Both the position numbers and the translations under genes were made by a program. A stretch of 64,000 nt of DNA, taken from Sitta carolinensis (lineage: Eukaryota > Chordata > Aves > Passeriformes > Sittidae). Positions 22,347-34,704 of the stretch are shown piece after piece. Each line of letters opens with the position of its first letter. Position 1 is the first letter of the stretch. The stretch is from contig CM063295.1 of assembly GCA_032173965.1 (NCBI GenBank), forward strand, positions 3,844,001 through 3,908,000, written 5' to 3'. The notes below the pieces were generated by a model. It saw only the letters and a program-made list of their open reading frames with translations, was not told the DNA's origin and searched no databases.

Positions 22347-25011
22347 TCAACAGCCTAAAGTAGATGGAGAAAATGGGAAAATATCAGCGGTGCCCATCAT
22401 CTGGGCTGCATGCCAGTATTGATAACAAAATAATTAAAAGATAACAGTGTTTAAAACAAACTGTAAGCCTGGCCAAAGTAAAAATCAAACCCAATCAGAC
22501 TAGTTCTTTGCAGGGTATGCACAATATAAGCTTGTATAATGCTGTTTGCTTTTATCCTTAGGAGCTCTGAAAGAGTCAGCACTCTTCCTTCTTGTAGGAC
22601 CCCGATGATTCTTAATTTTCAATTAGTGTATGGTAGATCTGTAGTATGTCTTCTTTTTTTAACTTATTGTGTGTTAAATGAGAAAAATATAAGGCAAATT
22701 TCCCCAGTCAGGACTGTTTTGCCTGCAATACATACTCTTTTCAGGATGTCTGAATAACAAACTACTGTAAATTTTTTAATGTTGGGTATTTTTCCATAGA
22801 AATGGCTGACTTCAAATCAGTGTTTGAATGAGAGCAGGGCGTTTCAGGGAGAGAAACAAGACCACGTTTAAGAGATTGAACATGACACTAGAGAAGCATT
22901 TGTAATTAATTCAGCTTAGAATATATCTAGGAAGATTTGGAATGTAATATTTTATTATTTTGCATCAACATTGGAATGTTCTTCCCTAGACTGGGACTCT
23001 GCTACTGGCAGGGAGCATTTCAGCCACCTTTAAACTGCTGCCTCCTCAGTGCTGCAGCTCTTCCATAACAAACAAAAATCGCTGCAAAACCCTTGAGATC
23101 AGAAGTGCTTATCAGATACTTTCAAGCAATCTGCCTTTAGAAAATTAGAAATGTTAGAATTCCTCAGGAACCCAGTGCCTGTCAGCATCTGGCTGGCTCC
23201 TGGAATGCTTTGCCAGTGGTGACCCCGAGCCTGTTAATTGTGCTGGGTTTATTTTGCTAATTGTTACAGCCCCCCAGGTGCACCTGTGGAGGAGCTGTTG
23301 CAGGGAGCAGCAGTTTGGGCTGGAGGATCCATCCTCAGGGTGGATGAGTAAGCACTGGTGTCCATCTGTAGCCCTGGCATTGCAGCCAGCACAGCCAGCT
23401 TTGGGGATTCAGGGCTTTTCTTGCCCTTATGTGCTGAGGTGAGAAACTTCTGTCCACTATGGGTGATGAAAATCAGGGAAAAATAACATCCTTTTTCACC
23501 AAAAGTTCAGGCCCAGTTTCTAGTACTGTTTGTAAGTGAGTCCGTGTTTGGAGCAGCTACAAAGAAAAAAGGAGGCTCCTATCACAATGAATCTACCCAA
23601 CTGTGGAAAAGAGGAAGAAACAGACATTTATTCCCTGCTTTTTTCCTTTTTGCTTTTTCCTTTTTATCCATTACAGTTCCCTCCCCATAATTAAACCAAC
23701 ATTTAAAGGTCTTTAACAGATGTTTTCTTATTTTACTCAGGTGGGATATTTATGATGCATTAGTCTCTTTTCTGTCATTTTATTTTGGCAGCTACATTCA
23801 AAACTAATTAGCACACCAGAGAGATCTCCCAATAAGAGCACATGGGCACCAGTGGTTAAGTATTTGGTAGCACACTGCAGAGCCCATGGACTGAAATGGG
23901 AGGCTGCAGCCTGTTTGCAATCCCTGCATGGGGGATAATTGCATTTCTGAAACACTCAGCTGTTGGTGCTCTGCAGGTTTTGTTTGTGCAGCTTTATAAG
24001 GGAAACACCAAAACCTTCTAAAATTGTTGTGAATTATGATTTTGTAGAAGTTACCCTGTGCTGGCTGACTAATGTATATATTATGATGTGCTTGTGCTTT
24101 GTGAAAAAAGACTGGGAGCATTTATGAATGTGTGTACATATTTCAATGTGTGTGTGTGCGTGGACTTCCTGTGTGACTGAGATTCTGCGTTTTTTCTTTA
24201 AACCAGCTAAAATGTTTAGAGCTACATTTTACGTGATGCTGGTGTAGAGGGAAGGAGAGCAATAAAACCAATTTCAAATTTATGCTAGAAAACAGTTTTC
24301 TCCTAGAGCATTTTGTGTGCTATCAAGCATTTATCTATAGCATTACATCTGCAGTCTTCCAAAAAGCATAAAGTTTACTGTCACACTGAAAGCTGGAGTG
24401 TGACCACCGTGGTAGCAATCCTAACTCACAGTACACCTGGCTGGTAGTGGGAGATACCAGAAGCAAGACTGAAACATTTCTTTTTTAGCTTTTCATCAGA
24501 AAGATGTGTTAGTATGAGAGAGGAGTGAGTGAAACAGGCTGGGGCAGGTTCAGGGCAAGAGGAGACCCTGAGTCCACAGCTGTTCTCCCTCATTTCAGTT
24601 TTCAGAACTGAAAGAGCTCAGCAAATGTTCCCCCTTCTTCAGCTCCACTTGCATGTCTCCAGCAGTTTCTCCTGCCGTGCATCTCCTCAGGCATCTCCCA
24701 GGCTGTTTGCCCTCGCTCCTGAGGGATGGGTCCCTTTCTGGCCTGCTGAGCTGAGGCTCCCTGGGCAGCTCTGGCTCCTCGTGGTGCCTCCTGGCACAGC
24801 TGTGCCTGGGACAGGCTGCCTGGACCCTGCCAGGGCTTTGTTAACTGGGGGTGCTCATGAACTGATGGTGTGCTCACATGAGAGCTAATTGGCGACTCAG
24901 AACTGCCTGCACACTCGTGTAAATTCATTAGATGCTCATGCATGGATGTGCTAAACCACATGACTTATGCCTGTGGCAATCATTTCTTTAGTTCCTCTTA
25001 TTTTTCCTCAG
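22347..25011. other. Unique sequence without a gene
   Basis: AT-rich DNA with GC-richer islands at 23160-23440 and 24530-24890. The 119-codon frames on opposite strands over 24529-24961 mirror each other and have no domain. T/C-rich simple sequence lies near 23637-23670. No exon or mobile element recognised. Confidence 0.45.
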
Positions 25012-25330
25012 TGTAGTCTGGTTTCAGGCCTGATGTTTTGGTTTTCTGATGTTCTTTCCCAGGAAAGTGTGATAAACATGATGGAATGTTTTTGTAATAA
25101 TATTTATGCTATTCATTCCTTCTGGCAGGAGGGATTTCTTCTTCCTGTCCCTCTGGTTTGACCAGTGTGGGTGAAGAGGTTTGCCTTTGTTTCACCAATC
25201 CCATGGAGCTGTGTAACATGGTGTATAAGGGAGAGCCATCCCTAAGGAAGGAGTCATTTTCTGCCCTTCTGACTCGTGGAGCCCGTGTCGTGTGTTATCA
25301 GAAACAGCAGCACCCGGAGCTGAAATAGCT
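25012..25330 (+). mobile_element. 5' part of an ERV LTR, plus strand (TGTAGTC family)
   Basis: Starts TGTAGTCTGG at 25012 and aligns by eye with the minus strand of 8725-9073: the GGCCTGA block, a TTTTCTGATG block, a GACCAGTGTGGG block, a CACCAATCC box and a TATA box (25221-25230, GGTGTATAAG), then GTGTCGTGTG near 25286. Right end not defined; no AATAAA or terminal inverted tip found. A diverged or truncated solo LTR. Confidence 0.6.
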
Positions 25331-26927
25331 CCAGCCGTGGCCTAGGCAGGAGGAATGGGCCCGTGGTTCTGTGTCTGTGCCCGTGCATGCTGGTTGGAAC
25401 CCAAGAGCACTGAACAGGAGGCTGGGCTTTCTGACCCAGGGTTGGGTTTGTCAGGTTTTGTCCTACCTGGCAGTGGCCTTTACCTGAGTAATGTTCACCT
25501 GTCTGCCCAAAGCCCAGTGAGGAACTGATTATATATCAGTCAGTCACTGTCACAGTGACTGTGGACAGCTCTGCTTCCATCCTTTGAAGGAAGTAAGGTT
25601 TTTGTTTGTCTTGTGGTTTCAAGTGAGCTGCAGCATCTGAAGTGAGAGTCTGTGAACAGGGAAATGTGCAACAATATATGAAACAAAAACTTTTCTTTCA
25701 CTTCTTTTTTTGACAGTGCATAATGGAATTTGCAGTAGCCTTATTGGTAGAGTAGAATTATAAAATTACTAAAAAATGTTAAATTTTAACAGGAATTTAA
25801 ATGGCATCAGCATTCTGTCTATCCAGCTGTTTGTCTTTTGACACAAAGCAATTGCTGTTTATAGATGAATATACATAGCAAAAGTAGCACAATCTTTCTG
25901 CAGCAAAAGTAACTCCCTTGTCTTCTTAGAAATTCATTACTGATTTGGCAGAAGGATTTTTACTTTTTCGAGGCTTTTTGATCCAAAGATTTAGATGACT
26001 GTAACCTTGAATGCTTTTAGAACAGAGCACAGCCATCACTTCACCATGTTTGAATCAGCTCTGTGCAGAGATTGGTTTTTAATTAGATTAGAGAAATCTG
26101 AAAGAACCTGAGCCAAATCACAGTGTATCTGAACTGCAGTATAAAAGCAAAATTAAGTTCAGTACAGTTTTGTTGGTAGCACTTCATTGACTGTAAAGCA
26201 CATGAGGTGTTTGAACTTGAAGATTGAATTCAGGGGAAACCGTTCAGTAGAAACAGTCCTTTATAATCTAAGAAAAAAAATTAAAATTCACCATAGAGTT
26301 TTTCTTTTTACTCACTGAAATGTGAGGAATTCTGCTCGCTGTTCTGATACTCTGCTTGAATACACCAAGAGGCTTTTTTTTTTTTTTTTGTTGGTTTTGT
26401 TTTGTTTTGTTTTTTTTGGTGTACCTTTTAGCTATAAATCAGTGCCCTTTCATTCTAGGCCTTTGACGTGTACTCAGTAAAAGATGCAAGGGAACAAGTT
26501 TGTCTTTATTAATCATGGTGAAACAGAGAAGCTTTCCACCCCAGTGATGAGATTTGTGTAACTAAAAGACAGCAGGAGCCTTCGCACTCTGCAGCTTCCA
26601 ACACTCTCCAGAGTCACTTCATACATCAGTGTCAACCTTGAACTGTTCTCTCAAGGGACAGCATAATTATCTCCATGAAGTGCAACTGGATGGTGTTTGT
26701 GAAGTGGCAAAATTGAATCTGAGTTTTGCAAGAAATTTTCCTGTTCTCCTGCAGGCAGCTCTCCCATTTGGTAAATAATTTGTTTCCATCTGGACCTGTC
26801 CTGGGCAGCCAGCTCGGGGTGTCCCTGCTGGAGCTGGGCTGGCCCAGGAGACTCCCAGAGGTCCCTTCCAGCCATTGTGAGGGTGATGGTGCTGCTCTGG
26901 GCTGGCAAGTGGCTTCACTGAGGCTGT
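25331..26927. other. Unique sequence without a gene
   Basis: GC-richer to about 25560, then AT-rich. A poly-T plus TTTTG simple tract lies at ~26372-26418. Frames are short; the 165-codon frame over 26726-27223 gets its length from minisatellite C. No exon recognised. Confidence 0.45.
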
Positions 26928-27460
26928 GGGTGTGCACTATCCCAGCTGTGCAGTGTGCACTATCCCAGCTGTGCAGTGGGTGTGCAATAGCCCAGCTGTG
27001 CAGTGTGCACTATCCCAGCTGTGCAGTGAGTGTGCAATATCCCAGCTGTGCAGTGGGTGTGCAATATCCCTGGCATGGTGTGCAATCCCGTGAGTGTGCA
27101 ATATCCCAGCTGTGCAGTGGGTGTGCACTATCCCAGCTGTGCAGGTGTGCAATTCCCAGCTGTGCAGTGGTGTGCACTATCCCAGCTGTGCAGTGGGTGT
27201 GCAATATCCCAGCTGTGCAGTGAGTGTGCAATATCCCAGCTGTGCAGTGTGCAAATCCCAGCTGTGCAGTGGGTGTGTAACACCCCAGCTGTGCAGTGGG
27301 TGTGCACTATCCCAGCTGTGGCAATGTGTCAGTGTGCAATACCCAGCTGTGCAGTGTTGCAATATCCCAGCTGTGCAGTGGTGTGCAATAGCCCACGCGT
27401 GTGAACACGTGGTGTGTGCAATATCCCAGCTGTGCAGTGTGCATCGCTGTGCAGTGGGTT
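26928..27460 (+). repeat. Minisatellite C, ~20 units of 23-27 bp
   Basis: Units of the form TGTGCAATATCCCAGC plus TGTGCAGTGGG, with a long (27) and a short (23) form made by presence or absence of a GGTG spacer, and CACTAT/CAATAG/CAATAT variants. About 17 clear CCCAGCTGTG cores plus a few decayed ones (near 27067 and 27390). The array degenerates at its right end into TGCAGTGG pieces. Reading frames on both strands (up to 165 codons) are repeat artefacts. Confidence 0.95.
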
Positions 27461-29237
27461 ACCAGTGTGTTTGCAGTGGATGCAGTGGGTTTCCATCGTT
27501 GACAGAATGCTGGTGCAGTGCTGGCTGGGTTTTTGGGGTGTTCAAGGTGATGCAGACTGTCAGCTGACAGCAGAGCTGGGGTCAGACTCTGCTGCTGCCT
27601 GCTGTGGGAAATGGCCAGCTGGAGGGATAGAAAATAATCTAAAACTGGACACATTTGCTGTTTTGACTACTAAGGTGTGCCTTTTATCACAAGAGTCCCT
27701 CCAACACTGAGGTTCATTAGGAGGCTTCACCTTCTGCATTCCCTGAATGATGGGGATAATGTGATTGATTCTGAAGTTACTGAAGTGTTGGTGTAAGTTA
27801 GAGCTCTGTCAAGTGGAGTTAATGATATTACATTCATGCAAGTGAAGTGAGAATCAGTAAACTATAGGGGAAAAAAAGGTGTGGTAGACTGGGAGAGCAA
27901 CATCTGAGCAGGAGGACAAATCTTGGTCGTGAGAATGTGAAATTAAAAAAATGTATCATCTGGAAGGAAAGAGCACATGAGCCAACTCCTCTGCTTTGTC
28001 CTCACTACTGTCAGTATCTTCCACTAAGTTGTGCACGGCATACCACACCAGACTCAGATGTACTATTTCCAAAAATGTATTTTGAAATATTCTTGTCATT
28101 TATATAAGGGGAATTTTAACAAATTGGGCTTTCAAAGCGATTGGTCTCATTGTTTTTGCCAGTGTTTGCTCAAAATTATTAAAACCCAACCAAATCAAGT
28201 CTGGTCAAGGATCAGTCAATAATGACCCCTCTTCCTAAGGATCATTGTTATTCTTTTGTGCTTTAATGTCTCATCAGTTCTGTGTGTTAGCAGGCTTTCT
28301 CACTGTCCTCTCCAAGGCACGATGCTCTCCTTCATTACTTCTCCCTTCTGCTCTGTTTTTTTATACACTTGCTAAGACATTTCCCACTCTCACAATGAAC
28401 AATTACCCCACTACTAAAAAGGAGAGTAAGATGCACTCACAGTGTGTAAAATAATATTTCAACTTGTTCTGCCAACTGGATGCATAAAAATTACTTATCT
28501 GGCCGCTTCATTGCTGAGAAAACTTGAAGCAATTAATTCTTCTTTAAACACGCTGTGCCATGTGTGTGTTTCAGGTACAGTAAATCTTGCTTCATTCATC
28601 ATTTTCAAATACACACATTAAAAGCAATAGCTAGTCTTCTGTTACTTATAACTACCCATGAAATAAATACTGTGCAAATCTCTTTCCACTGTATTTTTTT
28701 TTTTAATTTAATTTAAATTTCAACTTAGCACATTGCAAATGTGTTAATTCCTTGTGTATCTGGAGAATGGTGGTAATTTTTTTTCAGGAAATGCAGGTGT
28801 AGATGTTCTATTATGAAACTACAGAAGCACACATATACCTTTCTAACACTAAGATTATCTCCCAGCTGAGAATTTAAACTGTTTCCCCAGTGTCACCGAG
28901 GCAAGGGATGATGGCAGATAATGGAGAGACAGAAAGCTGAGTTTCTTTGAGAACTCCAGTAGGAAATTTGAGGCTGATTGTTGGAGGGGCTGGTGGCTGG
29001 GTGGCAGCCTGGCTTCCAGAGTGTGGACCTGGTCTGCTTCCCCAGGGGCATTTCAGATTGGAGGTGAGCCCTGAGTCCAGGGAGGGTGGAGATTGCTGAG
29101 CCATGATTGGGATATTCCCTGCACCTCCTGCTCTGGGTGGAGTGCAGCCCTCGGGCAGCAGAGGGGATTTGCTGCTGATGGGAGGATCCACACACAGAGA
29201 GTTTGTTTGGACAGCACATCCTTACCAAGGACTGGGG
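27461..29237. other. Unique sequence without a gene
   Basis: AT-rich except 28880-29230, which is GC-richer and runs directly into the poly-A at 29238. Frames there (about 100 codons on both strands) have no domain. No exon or known element recognised. Confidence 0.45.

Positions 29238-29293
<56 letters not shown>
29238..29293 (+). repeat. Poly-A run, 56 bases with one G
   Basis: Longest homopolymer in the window, broken by a G at 29281. Preceded by ~350 bases of GC-richer sequence. Could be the tail of an unrecognised retroposed copy, but no target duplication was identified. Confidence 0.9.
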
Positions 29294-29294
<1 letters not shown>

Positions 29295-30307
29295 TTCCAG
29301 CTTTCCAAAATTGTTCCTTCTCAGTCATTACTTGGTGGATTGATCTCACCAGATTTTATAATTTAACCTGTGGTGTTTTGGTAGGAGTTGCCAAGGAAAG
29401 CTCCAGCCAGGAAGCAAACACTGTTCAATTGTGGGATCCTTTTGTCTGTCTTACCCTGCCTTTGGAAATGAAATTAGAACCATAGCCATGAACAGAGTTT
29501 GCACAGGAAGCAATAGGGTGAAGCTCAGCATTGTGGTTGGTTCCCACCAAAGATAATTCCCAATATCCTCCTTTCCTGGATTAACCTTCTGGGAATTTTT
29601 GTGTTGTCTGCTGTGCTTTATACTATTTATACTTTATTTTTGCTTTATATTTATGTGCTTTATACATTTTATACTGCAGCATGGTATATTCTTTAAAAAG
29701 TTAATGGGATGGAGTTATTAGAAACTCATTTGATAGCAGTGTATTGTAATTATTGAAAGTTTATCCAAATTACCTGCTTGGAACACATGAAGTGTAAGGC
29801 AAATATATCTAATAGTTTTATATTCACTTTCTAATGACCTTGTTTCCCTGGATTTTTCCATTTAAAAAAAGAGAAAAGTACATATTTTCAGGCAAATTGG
29901 TTTTCACTTTTGGGAATTTAGTGTGGGTGAGACAGTTTCTCTTTTACAGTATTTAAAAAAATAAAAAAAAAAAAAGTCACTCATCATTATTTATAGAAAC
30001 ATTCTAAATTACCTTGCCAGGTTGTGGATAAGTGTTCTGAGTAGAAATTTATAATAAAAAGAAAATATAAATAGCTTGTTACTTGTGAGAAGAAAGATTT
30101 TTATGATGTTAGATTAAAAGAATAATGGTTTTGTATTCCAAGCAGTTTTATAAACGTTTTTACTTACTTGCAAAACATGTTATGTTTTGGGGCTTTTTCC
30201 CACAAGTCTTAAAAATCCAATTGTGAGAGAGAATGACTGCAAGGTGTCAAAATAATATATTTTTTCCTCAAAAGGGTCTCGTAGCCTGCTTGCATAACCA
30301 GTGCATG
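29294..30307. other. AT-rich unique sequence, no gene
   Basis: Contains a run of CTTTATACT/TTTATATTTA variants at about 29617-29672 and A-rich tracts near 29957-29973. No coding potential. Confidence 0.5.

Positions 30308-30342
<35 letters not shown>
30308..30342 (+). repeat. Poly-A run, 35 bases
   Basis: Uninterrupted A homopolymer in AT-rich unique sequence. Confidence 0.9.
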
Positions 30343-30344
<2 letters not shown>

Positions 30345-30556
30345 GGGTTGTTTTTAACTATTCATTATTTATGAAGTGAAGAGAAAAATAGTTACAAATG
30401 ATTGTTTCAGGGGACTTCCTGTAGCTATACTATTGTGTTCAAAGGATTTACTCATTAAACAGTGGTTTAATTCCAGTGTGAAAAGTTCAGGCTCTTGTTG
30501 TCCTAACCTAGATTTCAAAAAAAAGTAACTCCATGTCTCCATATCTCCATATGCCT

Positions 30557-30592
<36 letters not shown>
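30557..30592. repeat. Compound (CA)n(TA)n microsatellite
   Basis: A short CA run followed directly by about twelve TA dinucleotides. Confidence 0.9.
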
Positions 30593-33500
30593 GTAAGAAT
30601 ATTGATTGAAAAAGCCCCATTTGTTTAATGGGAGGTTATAATATGCACCAAACATTTGTTAACTTGGCAATATTTTCTATTTCGAATTCAGTGCTTCTTG
30701 AATTTGCAAATGGCTGTAATACCATTTGCAAGTAAGTTTCTGGAGACACATTTCTTATTCAGTATGTTGGTTTTTTATTGTTTTCAGTCTGTGTTTTTCA
30801 GTCTATTAAGAGGAAAAGAATAATCCCTGTCCCCAGGGAATTGTAAGATGTGGGATTTCCTGTTCCACTATCTTGAAAAGTGCTGGAAAAGAATCCTGCT
30901 GGCTCTGGGATTTCTCAGTAGAAGACACCATACTGAGCACCCAAATTGTTCTTGTTCCACGGAAAGCACAAAATTCAACTTTGAACTAGTCAAGAGTTAA
31001 AATCTGCTGCCCCATTACTGTTCCTTGTTTCAATGATCATTTCTATAGCAAATGTCCTTTATGCCAGTCATAATATCAATTCAAAGACAGTTGGGAGTGC
31101 AGTGGCAAGGGCTTTTGCTCCATGTTTTTTTTCTTAAAAAGACTTCTGTGACGTGGATTTCTGACTCCCATTTAAAAGTTATTTTGTAAGTAAGCAAGAA
31201 TATATTTCTTTGTATTTTCTAAAACCAGAAAAAAACCAACACTTTCACTAAACTATCCAGGAGAATGCGAAGGGGCTTTTTAGAGATTTGTAGACAGACT
31301 CTTGCTGCTCAGGACGAGTTTTGTCTGGCTGCAGACGTTTTGTTTCCATCTGCAGGATGTTCCAGGGGCGCATGGGGCAGGCAGGGAAGAGCAGGAGCCA
31401 GGCAGGAGCTGAGAGGGCTGAGCCTGTCCCTTCCCAGGGGTGCACTGTGCCCTTGGAGCCTGGGAAGCCTCTTGGCAGCACCTGTGGGTGATGTGCAGCC
31501 AGGCTGGGCTTCACACCTGCTCAGGTAACAATCCCAGTCTAGTCAGCCAAATCCCTGGATTCAACAGGACTAAGTTCTTCTTCCAGAAGGCAGCCTAAGT
31601 TAGTGGGGAATGAGGGATGTACCCAAAGGAAATAGTTAGCTTTTTATTAAACTGAAATAGAACATTAATAATAATGCTGTTGAAACTTTTAATTTGCTGA
31701 TGACAACTCTGAAGGAAATATGCATTTAAAGTTGGGAAGCCCTGTCCTAGACTGGTCTATAAAAGCAGAATGAAGTCAGAAGATTCACTCTTTCAAAAAC
31801 TTTGTGCCATGTTGGAAGAATCATTTTTCTTTTCTCAGAGCCTGGTATAGCAATACTAGAAGTGTAAAAGTCAAGATGTTTTCAATGGCATTTTTATATA
31901 GTTTATGCTACACTGGCAGCTGACTTTTGCTGTAAGTTTTTTACCCAGGGGCAGGGTGAAATTTCCTTCTGTAGCCAGAGGGGTTTCCCCAGCAGGGTTT
32001 CAGGCTTCTGCAGGTCACTCTTTTGGGGCATTTTGCTTTGTTTGGTTAGAAAGAGAAAAGCGAGATTCTCATTTTGCTCCATTCACCAAAACCTTAATGG
32101 TGTTTAGTGTTTGAAGATACAATCTATGGATTAGACTGAAAATTGCCCTGCTAACTTGAGAATTAATTAATTCATCTGTTCTGATACTGCATGTAGTCCT
32201 CAATGTTCCAACAACTTATATTTTCCCATTCTATTTTGCTCTTTTTTTGGGTGTCAGTAATATGATCACACACATAATGAGACCTTGAGTCAGCTGGATC
32301 TTTTAAGTGGATTTAAATAGACCTCCTCTTTATAAAGCACTCCCCAAAGAAAGCAAAAAGGCTTTTTGCATATTTTAAATGACAGGTTATATTAGAATTA
32401 AAACTAGAATACTTAGGGGTTTGAACAGAAGACACTCAGAGCAAATAAGTAATAAATAAAAGGGATTTATCTGCCCCTCATCTCCTGCCTGCCATGTCCA
32501 TGAAGGTTCTCACGGGCAGGTCTCATTTCAGCTGGTGGCTTTGCAGTTGTAACAAGCTCTGCCAAGTTTCCTTTAGCCCTTGCAAGGTTCTCTGTTTTCA
32601 GAGCCCTTTCTGGCTGCCCCCTGCTCATCCCTGTGTTTTTCCTGCCTCTGAGCAGCCAGTTCCCCTCTGCCACCTTGTGCTGGCCATGCTGGGCCTCCCA
32701 GTGAGCAGTGCTGGTGATTCCCTCTCCTTCCTTCTCTGCAGGGCATTTCCACCTCACCCCACAGCTCTTTTCCACATAACATTGGCTGTAAACAACAACG
32801 TGTAGTCTGCCACAACAGTTTTACTTCTGTGCTTTTAAAATCAAGAGCTTCCCTGAAATCTGTATTCTGTTTTCCATATTAAACTGAACCATTCCAGGGT
32901 CACTGGAGGGTCACTTCCAGGAGTGCTCATGTCACAGTCATATTCCCAGAGGCTGGGATTCCCCAAACTGTCTTCATTTTAAGCTTTGCATAATGATTTG
33001 TATCAAGACCGTGACTGTTTGCTATTATTGTCACACAATACTGGAAGAATTGTAATATATTTAAAATAACCTGCTTTTTAACATCCACAGCCTACCCATA
33101 TGACCTTTAGGCTGTGCAAGTCAAAGATCTTCACTTTGTTTTGTCAGATTATGTTCAGTGATGTATTCTGCCCTGTTTCCCCTGTGAGACATTTCTTTCA
33201 CTGGTGGATAAAATGTTCCACAATGCACAGTTTGTATATCAGGTGTTTTAACTGCATTGGTTTCCCCTGGGGAGAGCTGTGGAACTATTGGGTGACAGTA
33301 GGAAGCTGCTGTTGTAACTCACCAGGGAGTGGTGACAGAAGGTGGATCTGCATGGGGCAAAGAGCAAACTTTGTGTATAATTTCTCTCCTCACATCCCTA
33401 ATGCACATAAGTTAAGCAGCTCTCACCTGGCAACATTCTCACTCAAAATAGGGGGGTTCCAAAAAAAAACCTGGCTTGTTCCTTCTGAGTACTTTGGTTT

Positions 33501-34140
33501 TCTCTTTGTGTCTCAGTACTGGAGGCATTGGTGTGCACTGAAGAAGGAACAGTCTGGGTGTTCTGTGGCTGCACAGGAGCTGCTGAACTGATTCATGGAA
33601 ACCTGGTTTCCTTCTCCCTCATCCTCTCCTGCGTGAGGACTGTTCTGGGGGACAGTGTGATGCCACCTCCATCTGCAGGGTTCTGTGGGTTATTTGTTAC
33701 ATTCTTCACCACTCAAGAGAAAAGACATCTGTGTTCTTGTGGAAACAATGGCAGGAGAAAAGAATTTAATTACTTCCTGCAGTTGTGGGTTCCTCCTGCT
33801 CAGTTTTATTGCAGGGTTTTCTAAGGCCAAGGTAACCTGTTTGTTCCTGATTTGGAATGAACTTGGAAAGGAGAGTTCTTGTGAGGTAGGGAACTCCTCT
33901 GTGTGCTCCACACTGCATTTTCCCCTTGGAGTAGCTTATTAGCCTGCCTGGCTTTGTGGCTGTGTTCAAATTCCTAGACTAGGAATTTTCAGTACAAATG
34001 CACAATCTGCCTCATATATTTCTTAGATTTTAATGATTTGCTTCCTGGTGTTAATAATAACATTAATATTAATTTTCAGGCATTATTTTTGGTTTTGTCA
34101 TTTTTCTCTGAATAGTGTCAATTATATTACCTTCTAATAT
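30593..34140. other. Long unique stretch without a gene
   Basis: AT-rich with GC-richer islands at 31260-31530 and 32480-32780, both open in opposite frames with no domain. A 163-codon plus frame (33100-33591) contains no recognised motif and no codon pattern I can defend. No exon, RNA gene or mobile element recognised. Confidence 0.4.
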
Positions 34141-34681
34141 ATTGAAAATTTTGCTCGGTACAGAACAGTTAAGGGCAGATTTTGTCATCACAAATTTCTA
34201 CAGGGGCAGGAGCATAAAGAGACAATAATAAAATTGCATGGCAACTTCCAGCAAAGGACATCAAAGCATTGTTCAAACTTTAATGAACTACATCAAGGTA
34301 AAATAAATGGTGAAATTAAGCAATTTTGAAACCAAACCATTTTCTAGTTGCTAGAAAGCACTGGAAAAGGAGAGGAACAATAGCATGTATTTTCTGTACA
34401 GCTTCAGCAACACCAGCTACTCTAGTTTGTGAATTAACTTAATATTCAACATTTTGTCATGTACATTAGGTGTTATAATGCATGAAATGAATACACAGTC
34501 ACATCCCAGTGGCTGCAGTTCCCAGTAATGATCGACAATACTGCCTCTAGCTAGCTAACACTTTCCCCTATGAAATCTTTTTTGCATGACCACATCCCAT
34601 GGCAGCAGGCAGCAATGGAATTTATGAACTAGCTGGAGCTATCAGTGCTAGTGAGGAAGCAATAGAGAAAGATGTATGTTT
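34141..34681. promoter_or_regulatory. Candidate conserved noncoding element
   Basis: Unique sequence with repeated TAAT/ATTA cores (CAATAATAAAATTGCATGG, TTTAATGAAC, GAATTAACTTAATATTC, CCAGTAATGATCGACAATAC), E-box-like CAGCTG/CATGTG relatives and few CpG losses near 34530. It ends at a poly-A run. No frame is open across it. Inference from composition. Confidence 0.3.
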
Positions 34682-34704
34682 AAAAAAAAAAAAAAAAAAA
34701 AAAA
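34682..34704 (+). repeat. Poly-A run, 23 bases
   Basis: Uninterrupted A run followed by CAAAATAAAAAA. Confidence 0.9.

Noticed and set aside
33100..33591. 163-codon plus-strand reading frame
   Set aside because: Cys/Trp-rich translation of mixed noncoding DNA with no domain, no conserved splice context and no supporting neighbours.
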